Shown here one piece after another: positions 34,870 through 45,245 of a stretch of 64,000 bases of DNA (its first letter is position 1; each line of letters opens with the position of its first letter). The stretch comes from Camarhynchus parvulus. Taxonomy: Eukaryota; Chordata; Aves; Passeriformes; Thraupidae. The notes below the pieces were generated by a model. It worked only from the letters and a program-made list of their open reading frames with translations. It had not been told where the DNA came from and searched no databases. The stretch covers positions 1,242,501 to 1,306,500 of the forward strand of contig NC_044574.1 in the NCBI RefSeq assembly GCF_901933205.1. The letters run 5' to 3'. Position numbers and translations under genes: made by a program.

Positions 34870-35230
34870 CGACGTGGTGATCAGAGGAGCTGGCCAGAGT
34901 CCTAATGAAGATAAATGAGTATTCCCACTCCTCCAGCTCTTCCAGCTTTTATTGATGGGCTGTGGGGTGAAAGACGAGGGCCGGAATGCTCATTCCAGCC
35001 GACGTCACGGGCTGGGGTGGAGGGGAAGGTGCAGGGAAAAGCGCCTGGTGCCGGGAAGTTCCTCCACCGTGAGCACGCTCCAAGGCTTTACAAGGCTTTC
35101 TCCATTCCTTCCCCATCCATCACTTCCCGGGATCCCTTTGTAAATGCAAATTGCACTTTGATAGGAATAATGCACTGAGCCCCATTAGTGTCGGGTAATG
35201 GGGAGGGTGATTTTAACGCCATCCTTCTTC
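34870..35230. promoter_or_regulatory. candidate conserved noncoding element, intergenic
   Basis: A unique segment with CCTAATGAAGATAAATGAG near 34,901, TTTTATTGATGG near 34,947, a perfect octamer ATGCAAAT at 35,144-35,151 beside ATTGCACTTTGATAGG, and CCCATTAGTGTCGGGTAATGG near 35,181. Confidence 0.4.
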
Positions 35231-35319
35231 AAACAAGGCAGCCAGGAGCTTCTCTGGGGCTGTGTATCAAAAACCCATCTGTGGCCCAGCTCCTCCCATC
35301 CCCAGTCTGTGCAGGAGCT

Positions 35320-35650
35320 GGGATGGGTTTTATTTTGGGGCTCGGGATTCTGGGATGTGTTTTTTATTTGAGATTCTGGAGTATTTTTTACCTGGGGCTT
35401 GAGATCCTGTGGTGGTTTTTATATTTGGGCTTGAGACTCTGGGGTATTTTGTACGTGGGGCTTGAGATTCTGGGATGTGTTTTTTATTTGAGATTCTGGG
35501 GTATTTTGTAACTGGGGCTTGGGATTCTGGGATGTTTTTTATTTGGGCTCAAGATTCTAGGGTATTTTGTATGTGGGGCTTGGGATTCTGGGATGTGATT
35601 TTTATTTAAGATTCTGGGGTATTTTGAACCTGGGGCTTGGGATTGTTTTG
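35320..35650. repeat. minisatellite (GGGCTTGGGATTCTGGGATG)
   Basis: Alternating GGGGCTTGAGATTCTGGGAT and TTTTTTATTTGAGATTCTGG blocks, about nine half-units. Confidence 0.9.
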
Positions 35651-35811
35651 GATTGGAGTTGGAATCTGTGGGGCAGCCCAAGGGTTTGGCCCCGTTAATG
35701 GGAGCTCGGAGCTTGCCCCCTTCGACCTGGTCCCAGGGCAAGGAGGGACGGATTTAAACTGGAATTGGGGAGATTTAGGTTGGATTTGGGATGGAATTCT
35801 TCCCTGTGAAG

Positions 35812-35982
35812 GTGAGAATTCCCAGATTTGCTGTGGCTACCCCTGGATCCCAAGGCCAAGTTGGACGCTGGGGCTTGGAACACCCTGGGATGGTGGGAGG
35901 TGTCCCTGTTCATAGAATGGGATGGGAATGGGATGGGATTTAAAGTCCCTTCCCACCCAAACCATTCCAGGATTCTGGAGTC
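35812..35982 (+). mobile_element. CR1 LINE 3' end
   Basis: AATTCCCAGATTTGCTGTGG, GCTGGGGCTTGGAACACCCT, AGGTGTCCCTGTTCATAGAA and ACCATTCCAGGATTCTGG. Confidence 0.85.
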
Positions 35983-36340
35983 CCTCTGCTCTGGAGCCAG
36001 GCTGGGAGAGCTGGGAATGTTCCCCTGGAGAAGGGAAAATTCCAGGGAATCCTCAGAGTGCCTGCAGGGGCTGCAGGAGAGCTGGAGAGGGACTGGGGAC
36101 AAGGCCTGCAGGGACAGGAGCCAGGGAATGGCTCCCACTGGGAAAGGGGAGATTGGGCTGGCATCTTGGCAAGGAATTCCTGGCTGGGCTGGAATTCCCA
36201 GATTTGCTGGGGCTGCCCCTGGATCCCTGGCAGTGCCCAAGGCCAGGCTGGATCCACCTGGGACAGTGGGAGGTGTCCCTGCCCATGGCAGGGCTTTTAG
36301 CTCCCTTCCCACTCAAACCATTCCATGATTCCATGGCAAG
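35983..36340 (+). mobile_element. CR1 LINE copy with intact-looking 3' end
   Basis: Continues directly from the previous copy: AGAGCTGGAGAGGGACTGGG, TTGGCAAGGAATTCCTGGCT, CCAAGGCCAGGCTGGATCC and ends ACCATTCCATGATTCCATGG. It matches 9,636-9,992 on the opposite strand with few differences. Confidence 0.88.
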
Positions 36341-36649
36341 GTTGTCCCAGACTGGAATGCCTGGATCGTGGAATGGTGGGATAACCTGCTCCCTTCCCAG
36401 TTTTCCATGCGGGGAAGGACCAGCTGGGATTTTAGGGGGCTGAGATCCCTCATCCCCAGAGCTGTTCCTTCCCAGGCGCTCCCAGCAGGAAGGAGCCGGC
36501 TCAATCCCAGCTCAATCCATCTCCCATGGGATGGAGCCTTGGGATGTGCAGAGCAGCCCCTCAGATCCCTGGGATGTTCCTGCACCACCAAACGGATTTT
36601 CCTCATGTCCCAGCCCGAGCTCTCCCTCCCAGGGCGAGCAGCAGCAGCA

Positions 36650-36900
36650 GCTCCAGCACTGAAATCGGTTAAAGCTGCTGTAAAATTCCAGAAAAAAGGA
36701 ACATTTGAAGGCACTGAGATCCCCCTACACACTCACACTTTGGGAGGTCAGAAGAAAAACGGCTTTGAAGTGCTTAAAAACAAATCTGGGGCCTCGTTCA
36801 TCTTCATTAATGAGATATTTAACCAGGCCCTTTTAATAAATTTTTGATGCCGGTGCCAAGTGAAAAAAATAAAAAAAAAAACTTCTGCTTAAAAGACCTT
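36650..36900. promoter_or_regulatory. candidate conserved noncoding element, intergenic
   Basis: AT-rich unique sequence with TCTTCATTAATGAGATATTT near 36,801 and TTTTAATAAATTTTTGATGC near 36,831. It follows a CR1 copy and a CAG-rich stretch. No coding exon. Confidence 0.4.
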
Positions 36901-36999
36901 GAGTTTGGTCTCTTTGCTGATTAAAAGACCATTATGCTCCATACCTTTCCCCACCTTAATCCCTAAATCCTCATTTTTTTTTTTCCAGATGTCCTCATC

Positions 37000-38105
37000 A
37001 CATTCCCTCAGAGCAGCTTCTCCATGGGCACCACCAGGATTTATTTTTTTATATTTATTTTTTTCACCACCAGTGAGGTCAGGGAAAGGAGGTGACTTCC
37101 ATCGTCTCTCCCAGGTTTTCCACAGGGCTTCCATGCAGGATTTAATCAATCCTGGAGAAATCAATCCCGCTGGATCCCTCTCCCTACCTGTTTGGGTGTG
37201 AATTATTCCTGGGCTGGAGTGGATTTTCTTCAGGAAGAACTGGGAATCAAAACCATCCCGGAGCTCCTTCCCAAAACCATTCCGGATGGCTCCAAAGGTG
37301 TGGCCCTCCGGCACCTTCCCAGAGGAGCTGGAATATTTAGAGCCAGTCAGGAACATCTGAGCGAGTCCCAGCGTGGCTCTTCTGAACTCCGGGGTGGGAA
37401 CCACCGATTTTGGGAGTCCTCGACTCCCAAAACGAAGGATTTGGGGAGGGAAAAGTCCTTTCATAAATCAAGCATGGAGAACAAAGGCAGGGAACATGGA
37501 AAGCAGAGGGGAGAGTTCCCTGTTTCTCGAGGAGCAGAAAAAGAGGGACGGGGATGGCAGCATCGTTAAAGTGAAATCCTGACTGGAACGACAAAAGGAA
37601 AAGAAATGAAAGCCAGATTTGTTCCCCTGGGCCGGAGGAAGGAGGATCCCGTTGGATTTGTTCCTCCTTTCTTGTTTCCTTCAAAGCCAGGAGATCAATT
37701 GCAGGCCTTAATGAGAACCGTCTCGTGCCAGAGGTGGACAATGGAGCGGGACAGGGACATCCCGGGGATTTTACGGCAGCTCGGAGCATTGGGATCCATC
37801 CCTGGAAACGCCAGCCCATCCCTGGAAGTGCCAGCCCTTCGTCTCCGGCCTTTGTGAGTATCCCGGCGCTGAGCCCAAGCGGGGAGCACTGGTAGCAATT
37901 CCCATCCTGATCCCAGGGATTGAAGTGCCCATGGGTCCATCCTTGCTCCCACACCCATGTTTGGGATCTGGAAATTCAGGATCAGGGTCTGGTTTTAAAT
38001 CCCCCATCCCTGGGCTGTTGTGCTCTGTGAGTGTCCCGGCACTGAGCCTGAGCAGGGAGCACCGGCGGCAATTCCCATCCCTGATCCTGGATCTGGGAAA
38101 GCATC
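37000..38105. other. intergenic stretch, nothing recognised except a DR8-like pair
   Basis: AGGTCA at 37,076-37,081 and AGGTGA at 37,090-37,095 are separated by 8 bp. A weak duplication (GTGAGTATCCCGGC / GTGAGTGTCCCGGC) lies near 37,854 and 38,027. No gene. Confidence 0.45.
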
Positions 38106-38109
38106 CTGG

Positions 38110-39005
38110 CCCTCCTGGAGACCCTCAGGGAGACAGGGATGGCCTCATGGAAATGGGGATGGCCTGGGGTGATGGGGATGGCCTCAGGGGATGGCCTCGG
38201 GGTGATGGGGATGGCCTCGGGGTGATGGGGATGGCCTCGGGGTGACTGGGATGGCCTCATGGAAATGGGGATGGCCTCGGGGTGATGGGGATGGTCTCAT
38301 GGAAATGGGGATGGCCTGGGGGAGACAGGGGTGGCCTTGGGGAGAGGGGAATGGCCTGGGGGAGATGGGAATGGCTTCAAGGAGACAGGAATGGCCTCAA
38401 GGAAATGGGAATGGCCTCGGGGCCACAGGGATGGCCTCGGGGAGATGGGCATGACCTTGGGGAGATGGGAGTGGCCTCAGGGAGACAGGAATGGCCTCAT
38501 GAAGATAGGAACGGCCTCATGGAGATGGGAATGGTCTCAAGGAGATGGCCTCATGGAGATGGGCCTTGGGGTGATGGGGATGGCCTTGGAGAGACAGGAA
38601 TGGCCTCAGGGCCACAGGGATGGCCTCAAGGAAATGGGGGTGGCCTCATGGAGATGGGGGTGGCCTCATGGAGAGGGGAATGGTCTCAAGGGAACGGGAA
38701 TGGCCTGGGGGAGACGGGAATGGCTTCAAGGAGATGGGGACAGCCTCGGGGAGATGGGAACAGCCTCATGGAAACGGGAATGGTGTCACGGTGATGGAAA
38801 TGGCCTCGGGGAGACGGGGATGGCCTCAGGGGGATGGCCTCGGGGAGAGGGATGGCCTCAGGGAGATGGGAGTGGTCTCAAGGAAACAGGGATGGCCTGG
38901 GGGAGACGGGGATGGCTTAGGGGAGATGGGAATGGCCTCAAGGAGATGGAAATGGCCTCAAGGAGCTGGGAATAGCCCCAGGGAGATGGGGATGGCCTCA
39001 GGAAG
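38110..39005. repeat. 18-21-bp minisatellite (GGGGATGGCCTCGGGGA)
   Basis: About 45 units of GGGGAGATGGGAATGGCCTC. It gives long false open frames in all three forward frames. Confidence 0.94.
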
Positions 39006-39329
39006 CAGACACTCAACTCATGCCAATATTGAGGCCCCATCTCCCACGCCAAGGCAAGGACACAACAGGCAGGAGAAAATTCCCAATCATCCTGGTAATC
39101 ACCCCCATGTCCCTCTCCATGGGCGGCAGCAGGGCTGGGAGAACCTGGGCACATCCCGGTGCAGCGGAGCCTCCCAAATCCGCGGGGCCGCCTCTTCCGA
39201 GGCCTCCGCGCGGGACCCTGGGGATGAATCTTCTTTCAGAGCGAATTCTTTGCTCTGTCACCCGATCGGCCTCAGTCCTGGAGCTCCAGCGGAGAGAGGG
39301 ACCTTGCAGGGCAGGTGAGGGGGGAGGGC

Positions 39330-39420
39330 TCTGCTAATCACCCCGGGCTCTTAATGAATGCAAATGAGCTCTGACCGAGGGGGTTTGTGCAAGGAGGAGC
39401 AGGTACCTCCTCATTTTCAA
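39330..39420. promoter_or_regulatory. short octamer-bearing element
   Basis: CTAATCACC, TCTTAATGA and a perfect ATGCAAAT (39,358-39,365) lie within 40 bp in unique sequence. Confidence 0.35.
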
Positions 39421-39589
39421 ATGTTAACGTCTTCCTGCCCAGATCCTGGATCCCTGGAAAACGCTGGGCGAAGGATTCGCCCTGAGGTCTCCTCATCTGG
39501 AATGTCTGAGGCTCATTTGGGGATTTATTTGGGTTGAGGATGTTTAAAGGGGGCAACCGCCCCCATTATCCCACACCAGCACCCCGCTT

Positions 39590-39815
39590 GTTCCTTAAAA
39601 TCCTAATTTCCCTTTCCATCCTCAATGTGGGATATTCCACACAGGAAAATGGGGTTTGCCTCATAGAAAAACTCCCAGTTTCCCTTCCCATCTTCAATAT
39701 GAGATATTCCATGCAGGAAAATGGGGTTTTTCTCCTAAAAATCTCCTGGTTTCTCTTCCCATCCTCAATCTGGGATATCCCATGCAGGATAATGGGTTTT
39801 GCCTTGTAGAAATCC
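39590..39815. repeat. ~72-bp tandem repeat, three copies
   Basis: Each copy has TTTCCCTTCCCATCCTCAAT, GATATTCCATGCAGG and AAAATGGGGTTT. Confidence 0.88.
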
Positions 39816-39914
39816 TGAAAGTGGCTCAAATTAAATACAAATTTATACCCCTGAGTTTTTACTGGGAGCATGGATTGATTTTGATTTTAAAGCAATTTTC
39901 CAAAAAAGAAAAGG

Positions 39915-40115
39915 AAGTTTCTGTGATTTTTCTTTAAAAGAAAGGAAGTTTCTGTGATTTTTCTTTAAAAGGAAGGGAATTTCTATGAGTTTTTCTAAAA
40001 ATAATGGAAATGTCTGAGTTTTCCTAAAAGGAAGGGAATTTTCTGTGAGTTTTCCTATAAATAATGGAAATTTCTGAGTTTTCCTAAAAGGAAGGGAAGT
40101 TTTCCTTTCAGGAAA
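39915..40115. repeat. ~30-60-bp degenerate repeat (AAGGAAGTTTCTGTGA)
   Basis: Repeats of TTTCTTTAAAAGGAAGG and TTTCTGAGTTTTCCTAAAAG. Confidence 0.8.
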
Positions 40116-40119
40116 ACAA

Positions 40120-42440
40120 AACTCTGTGAGAGGAATGGGAAAACCGTCCTGGAACTCAGAGATCCTAAGGATCACCTGGAAAAACCTTTTCCTGTGTGTT
40201 TCTGGATGTGAGAAACCTCTCCTGTGTGCGTTTTGGAACCCAAGAGCGATATCCCGATTTATTCCATGAATTTCCATGGGGCCGTTGTGTTTCCTTGGAA
40301 CCACAAGGCCCCATCAGTGGTTTGGAAGATGCAGCGTGGCTCTGTTGGAAAGGTGACGAAGGATTTTGGGAAGGTACAGAGACGTGGTGCTTTCAGCTTC
40401 ATTCCACATCATTAAGGGAAGCGGAAAACTCCCCCAGACTTCCCAAAACTTCCCCAAACCAGGAAAAATTTGATCTGGAAAACTCTCTTTTCTTCCTCTT
40501 CCCCAATCCCTTCCTCACTCACAAACTTCCCTCACTTTTTCTGGGAATGGAGGAGAAAATCCCTTCTTGCTTTGATAAAAATCCCACTTATTCCACATGG
40601 ATCAGGCTCCCACCCCTTCCCAATCCCGCTTTTCAGGGCCGCCTCTGTCCTCAGGATGACATCTTTGCTCCAGGGCCTCATTCCAGAGGTTTTTCCCTCT
40701 TTTTAAGGCTCTTTGGCATGTGGGGTGGTTGGGGGGCTCCCTCACCGAGGATGGGCCCAAAATTTTGGCCGTTTGAGCCAAAAAACCGGAATTTTTGAAA
40801 GATCCCAAAGGGAAAAGTGGAATTTTGAGAGTCTTTGAGGAAAAAGGAACCTCAGGGTGGTGTCCGAGGGCACCGAGCCCTTCGCTTCGGCAGCAAACCC
40901 CGCCTGGAATTTCCTCTGGATGAGGTTGGCATCTGGGGCTTGGTTTGGTTCCTTTCCTTTCTTTTCTCCCCCCCTTTTCCCTGTTTTCCCAGTGGGTTCA
41001 GCAAGGAAAACTGTCGGGATTCAGGGATGAGAGCGGAGCCATGGGCAGGTGAAACAGGCTCGGCTACAGCCGTGAATCCCCACTCCACAAACGCCCTTGG
41101 CATCCAAAAACCTCTTTCCCCAAGGATTTTGGGATGAGTTGGGAACAGGGATGGGAGCAGAGAGGTGGAAGGGAGCAGGTGGGAATCTCCAGCACAGGGA
41201 GAAGGATGGAAATTTGGGATAATGGGATCAATCCCAGCCCCTTTTGCAGGGAGGAAATCCTGGATTTGGAGAGAGCAAACGTTGGGATATTCCCATTCTG
41301 TGGGTCCTTGGATTTGCTTCCTTATCCAGGTTTTATACTCAAATATTTGGGATATAAATAACGTTTTCAACCACAACTCCAAAATTCCATTTATAAAAAC
41401 ATCCATGGATGTTTTATCCATGGATTTTCCCTGGATTGCATTCCCTGGATTTTTGTGTTGGGACGAAAGGAGAAAATTCCCTGGGGTTTCTTCTCCTTCT
41501 GGATTGGGGGAAAATGGTTCTCGTTATGGCTTTGGAATTTTCTCCATGGTCTGGAGAAGGGTGGAGGCTGGAACCTTGCAAGGATGCACAAGCCCCTCAC
41601 ATCCCACCTTTTTTTGGGGAATTATTGGGAGATCCAGGCCAGGGCAAAGCTGAATGGGTTGGAAAAAGGGCTGAAATTTTGGAGGATGGATTTGCTGGTA
41701 GCAGATTAAAAAAATTAAAAAAAAGGAAGATTGTTTGGGAAACCAGGATAAATCCCAGGCAGTGCTGGCAGGTTAGGTAAAGAAGATTTTTTTGTGGGGG
41801 GAATGTTTGGCAGAGAAAGGGAGATAAAATAAGTTATCTGAAATAAATAAATAATTAAAAATTTTTAAGAGGGATACTCAGGAAGAGGATCTCTTCTTCC
41901 TGAGCAGAATTCCAAACTAAGAGACCCTAAGGAGAAACTCTGGATGCCTGGGATTATTCACAGAAAATATTCCCACTTCCATCACCGCTAATCTGACCCA
42001 GAAGTGAGAGGAAAATCCTGCAAAATTCTCCTATTTGGGGAAAAAAAAATGGAACAGAAGCTCAAAAGTTTCCCTGTGCCCCCACGGGGATTTCTGCCAG
42101 GGCTTTGGGATTTGGGATGCTCCGAGGGGATTGTTGCCTTGGGATTGGGTTTGGAGGAGGAACTGAAGGATTTTGGGGAGGAAAGGGGCTGAGAGCGGCC
42201 ACAAATTGCAGGAAAAGGGATCTGGAACCGGGATAAATCAGGTTGGGCTCCATTTATCATGAAGCCCCAAAAAAAAGTGGAGTAAAATCCCACTGAAACC
42301 CAGCAGGAAAATCCCGTTTTTAGAGGGATTTCTTTGGATTTGGGTTGGGCTGTCCCTGGAGCATCTTCCTGAGGGCCCAAACGGAGCTCGGGGTCAGGAC
42401 AGCCCCAGAACAACCGGCCACTTTTGGATAGTTAAGAGAT
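40120..42440. other. intergenic stretch, nothing recognised
   Basis: Unique sequence with AT-rich patches at 41.33-41.41 and 41.83-41.87 kb. No exon-like frame with splice sites was seen. Confidence 0.5.
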
Positions 42441-42444
42441 CAAA

Positions 42445-42655
42445 AGTTGAGTTTTGGGGGGGTTTTGGTGGGACTTTAATGGGGTTTTTGTGGGGTTTTG
42501 GTGGGATTTTAATGGGGTTTTAATGGGGTTTTGGTGGGGTTTTAGTGGGGTTTTGGTGGGGTTTTAACGGGGTTTTAATGGGGTTTTGGTGGGGTTTTAA
42601 CGGGGTTTTGGTGGGGTTTTAATGGGGTTTTAATGGGGTTTTAACGGGGTTTTTT
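42445..42655. repeat. GGGGTTTTGGTGGGGTTTTAAT array (G4-prone)
   Basis: Eighteen or so G3-4 tracts on the + strand, spaced by TTTTGGT, TTTTAAT or TTTTAAC. It resembles the G4T4 repeats of ciliate telomeres but is not the vertebrate TTAGGG repeat. Confidence 0.93.
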
Positions 42656-42659
42656 GGCG

Positions 42660-43270
42660 GCTCTGCTGCATCCCCGCTCTGGCGGCGCCTGGAGCGGGCC
42701 CAAGGCGCGTCCGCGCTCCTCGGGAAAAGGCGGATGCACAAAAAGGGGGAATATCAAAATGATCTCGTTTCTGTCTCTCCTCGGTCTCCTATGGAACAAA
42801 GGACGGATGGGAACAAGAAAGGAAGGAAAAAAGCATCACCTGTTCCCATCCAGTCCTGGAGCGATCCGGTCATTATCTCGGAGCTTCACATTTCCAAAGG
42901 GGCTTCATTTTCCTTTGAAACACTGGCATTTTGTTAAAAAAAAAAAAAAAAAACAGGAAAAAATCTGAATTTAAGCGTTCTAACACCCCCCCAGTCCAAA
43001 GGGGTTTTCCATGCTTTTCCCCACAGCCCCGAGTTTAACACCTGGGAAAAGAAAGTGGGAAGGAAATCCAAGGAAAAGAGAAAGAAAGGGCGCCCCCAAG
43101 GGCGGCTTTTCCCGATCTGCATCCGACAAAAGCCTTTGGTTTTCTGTCATTCTTTTCATTTCCTTGCTGGCTCCCCCAATTGTCAAAGCCCTCAAGAAAA
43201 TGCACTTTAGCTCTTTGTCCCCAAATGTAATTTGATAAACTCCGGGCAGAAACATTTGGGTTTTGAAGGC
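42660..43270. promoter_or_regulatory. candidate conserved noncoding block upstream of CYP26B1
   Basis: Unique sequence between a G4 array and a purine tract. It starts CpG-rich (42.66-42.73 kb), then has AT-rich non-repetitive text such as TCATTATCTCGGAGC and, at 43.12-43.27 kb, CCAATTGTCAAAGCCC and TGTAATTTGATAAACTCC. Confidence 0.4.
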
Positions 43271-43271
43271 T

Positions 43272-43925
43272 TTTCAGAAAAAAAAAAAAGGAGAAAAAGG
43301 GGGGAAAAAAAGGAAAAAAAAGGGTGGAAAAAGGGGGAAAATAAGAGGGCAAAAAGGGAAAATAAAAGGGGGGAAAGGGGAAAAATAAGAGGGGAAAAAA
43401 AGGGAAAAATAGAGTGGGGAAAAATGAGAGAAAAGAGGGGGAAAAAGAAGAAAAATGAGGGGGAAAGGAGAAGAAAGAAGGGGGAAATGATCAAATAATG
43501 AAGGGGAAAAAGAAAATAAAGGATAAAAAGAAGAATAAAAAGAAGGGAGAAATGAGGGGGGAATAAGAAAAAAGGTGATGAGGGAGAAAAAGAAGAATAA
43601 AAAGAATAAATAAAATAAATAAAAATAAGGAGGAAATGAAGGGGAAATAAGGAAAAAAAGGAAAAATAGATAAAGGAGAAAAAAAGAAAAGGAAAAGAAG
43701 GGACTAAACGAGGGGAAAAAAGAAGAAAGAAAAAAGGGATAAAGAAGAATAAGGAAAAGAGGGCACAAAAATGAAGGGGGAAAAAAAGGGGGAAAATAAT
43801 TTAAAAAAGAAAAATAGGAGGGAAAAAAGAAGAAAAAGAAAAGGAAAAAAATAAGGAAAAGAAGAGGAAAAAAATAAGGAAAAGAAGAGGGGAAAAAGGG
43901 AAAAGGAAGGAAAACCCCCAGGAGG
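43272..43925. repeat. 650-bp purine tract (A/G)
   Basis: Nearly pure A and G on the + strand: AAAAGGGGGAAAA, GAAGAAAAA and similar runs with rare T. Low complexity, triplex-prone. Confidence 0.94.
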
Positions 43926-44102
43926 GGTAAAAGTGGGGGAGCTCCTACTGAAGAATCTCTTGGAGCCCTTGGAATTTACAAAGCGGGATTTTGGGAGCGG
44001 GGTGATGGAGCCGAGGCCGGAGGCTCGGGGAGGGAAGCTTGACATTGTCATCATCCCTAAATCCTTGGGAATCCTCATTTTCCAGCGGCACTTTCCCCCT
44101 GT

Positions 44103-44205
44103 GGGCGGGGACCACCGCGGCTCCCACGCTATAAAACGCTCCGGGTTTTCCCGGGAGTGGGAAGCGGCCGCCGGGGCCAACGTGGGCCTGGAGGTTGGGT
44201 GAGTG
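44103..44205 (+). promoter_or_regulatory. orphan TATA promoter with downstream splice donor
   Basis: A GGGCGG box at 44,103-44,108, then TATAAAA at 44,130-44,136, then about 60 nt of CpG-rich sequence and a consensus donor GTGAGTG at 44,199. This is the layout of a promoter and short first exon reading toward CYP26B1. It could serve a noncoding RNA or an upstream CYP26B1 first exon. No transcript evidence is available to me. Confidence 0.35.
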
Positions 44206-45059
44206 GCGAAAATAATCCGGATTTTCTTCCCAGGGATTTTTCCAGACGGGGGTTTGGGGTTTGGGGCGCTGCCGCATCCGACCGCGCCCGAAATCCTGGA
44301 ATATCCGCGGCGCTCCCCACGGGATTTCCCAAGAGGGTGGTGGTTGTTTGTTCATCCAGAGGGTGGGAAAAGCCGTGATGACAATTCCCAAATTTCAGCG
44401 CAGGGATGGAAAGGCGCCTGGTTTGAAAAGTATTTTGGGATGGAAAGCCTCAAACCAGGAATGAGGGCCTGCTCCCGGCTGTGGGAAGCGGTGGAATTCT
44501 GCTTCCAGCGGCTCCCGAAACCCCAGCAGAGTTTTGGGGGGAAAAAGAGCAAAACTGAGAAAGGGGCAAAAATCAATTGGGAAGTTTAGGGGGTAAGGGG
44601 AAGAAGTTGGAATTCGGCTGCAAAAAATTCCAGTGTGGGGCTTGGGTGCAAAAAATCCCAGCTGGAAGTTTGGCTGCAAGAAGAATAAAATCAGGTTGAA
44701 AGTCTGGATGCAAAAATTCCAAGTTGAAGGTTTGGTTAAAAAAAAAAAAATCTAGTTGGAGATTTGGGAGCAAGAATTCAATAAAATTGGAAGAGGAGTT
44801 TAAAAAATGAAATATTTTTGGATATAAGTCCCTGGGATTGTGGAAGTTGCCCCTGCCCAGGGCATGGGGTTGGAATTCCCTGATTCCGATCTGGAATTCC
44901 CTGATTTTCATATCAGGGTTTTCCCTGCTCCTCATTATCAGCCTGGAAGCGGCAGCAGTTCAATTCCAAAGGGGCTGGAGCTGGGATTCCCCTGGAATGT
45001 AAAATTCCCTGGATTCTGCCCTCCTGAGCTCCACCTCTGCAGGTGGATGAGAGCAGGAC

Positions 45060-45245
45060 AGGAGCTTGTGGCGCATCCCAATTATTAAATCAGCTCTGAA
45101 ACCGTTAATTAATATTAATTAATGGAAATAAACCCCGCAATCAAAGCGAAAAAACGGGATCGACAATCCTAATGGATCATTATTAGGAAATCTCGGCTGG
45201 AAAATTAAAGAGATTTGGATGAATTGAGGGTTTTTTAAATTAAAT
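45060..45245. promoter_or_regulatory. AT-rich candidate element
   Basis: TTAATTAATATTAATTAATGG near 45,105, then CGAAAAAACGGGATCGACAA and TAATGGATCATTATTAGG. Unique and AT-rich in a GC-rich area, with several homeodomain-type cores. Confidence 0.35.

Noticed and set aside
38110..39318. Open frames of 170-232 residues with Met-Ala/Trp repeats
   Set aside because: The GATGGCCTC minisatellite is open in all three + frames.
42445..42655. Interstitial vertebrate telomere repeat
   Set aside because: The unit is GGGGTTTT-based, not TTAGGG.
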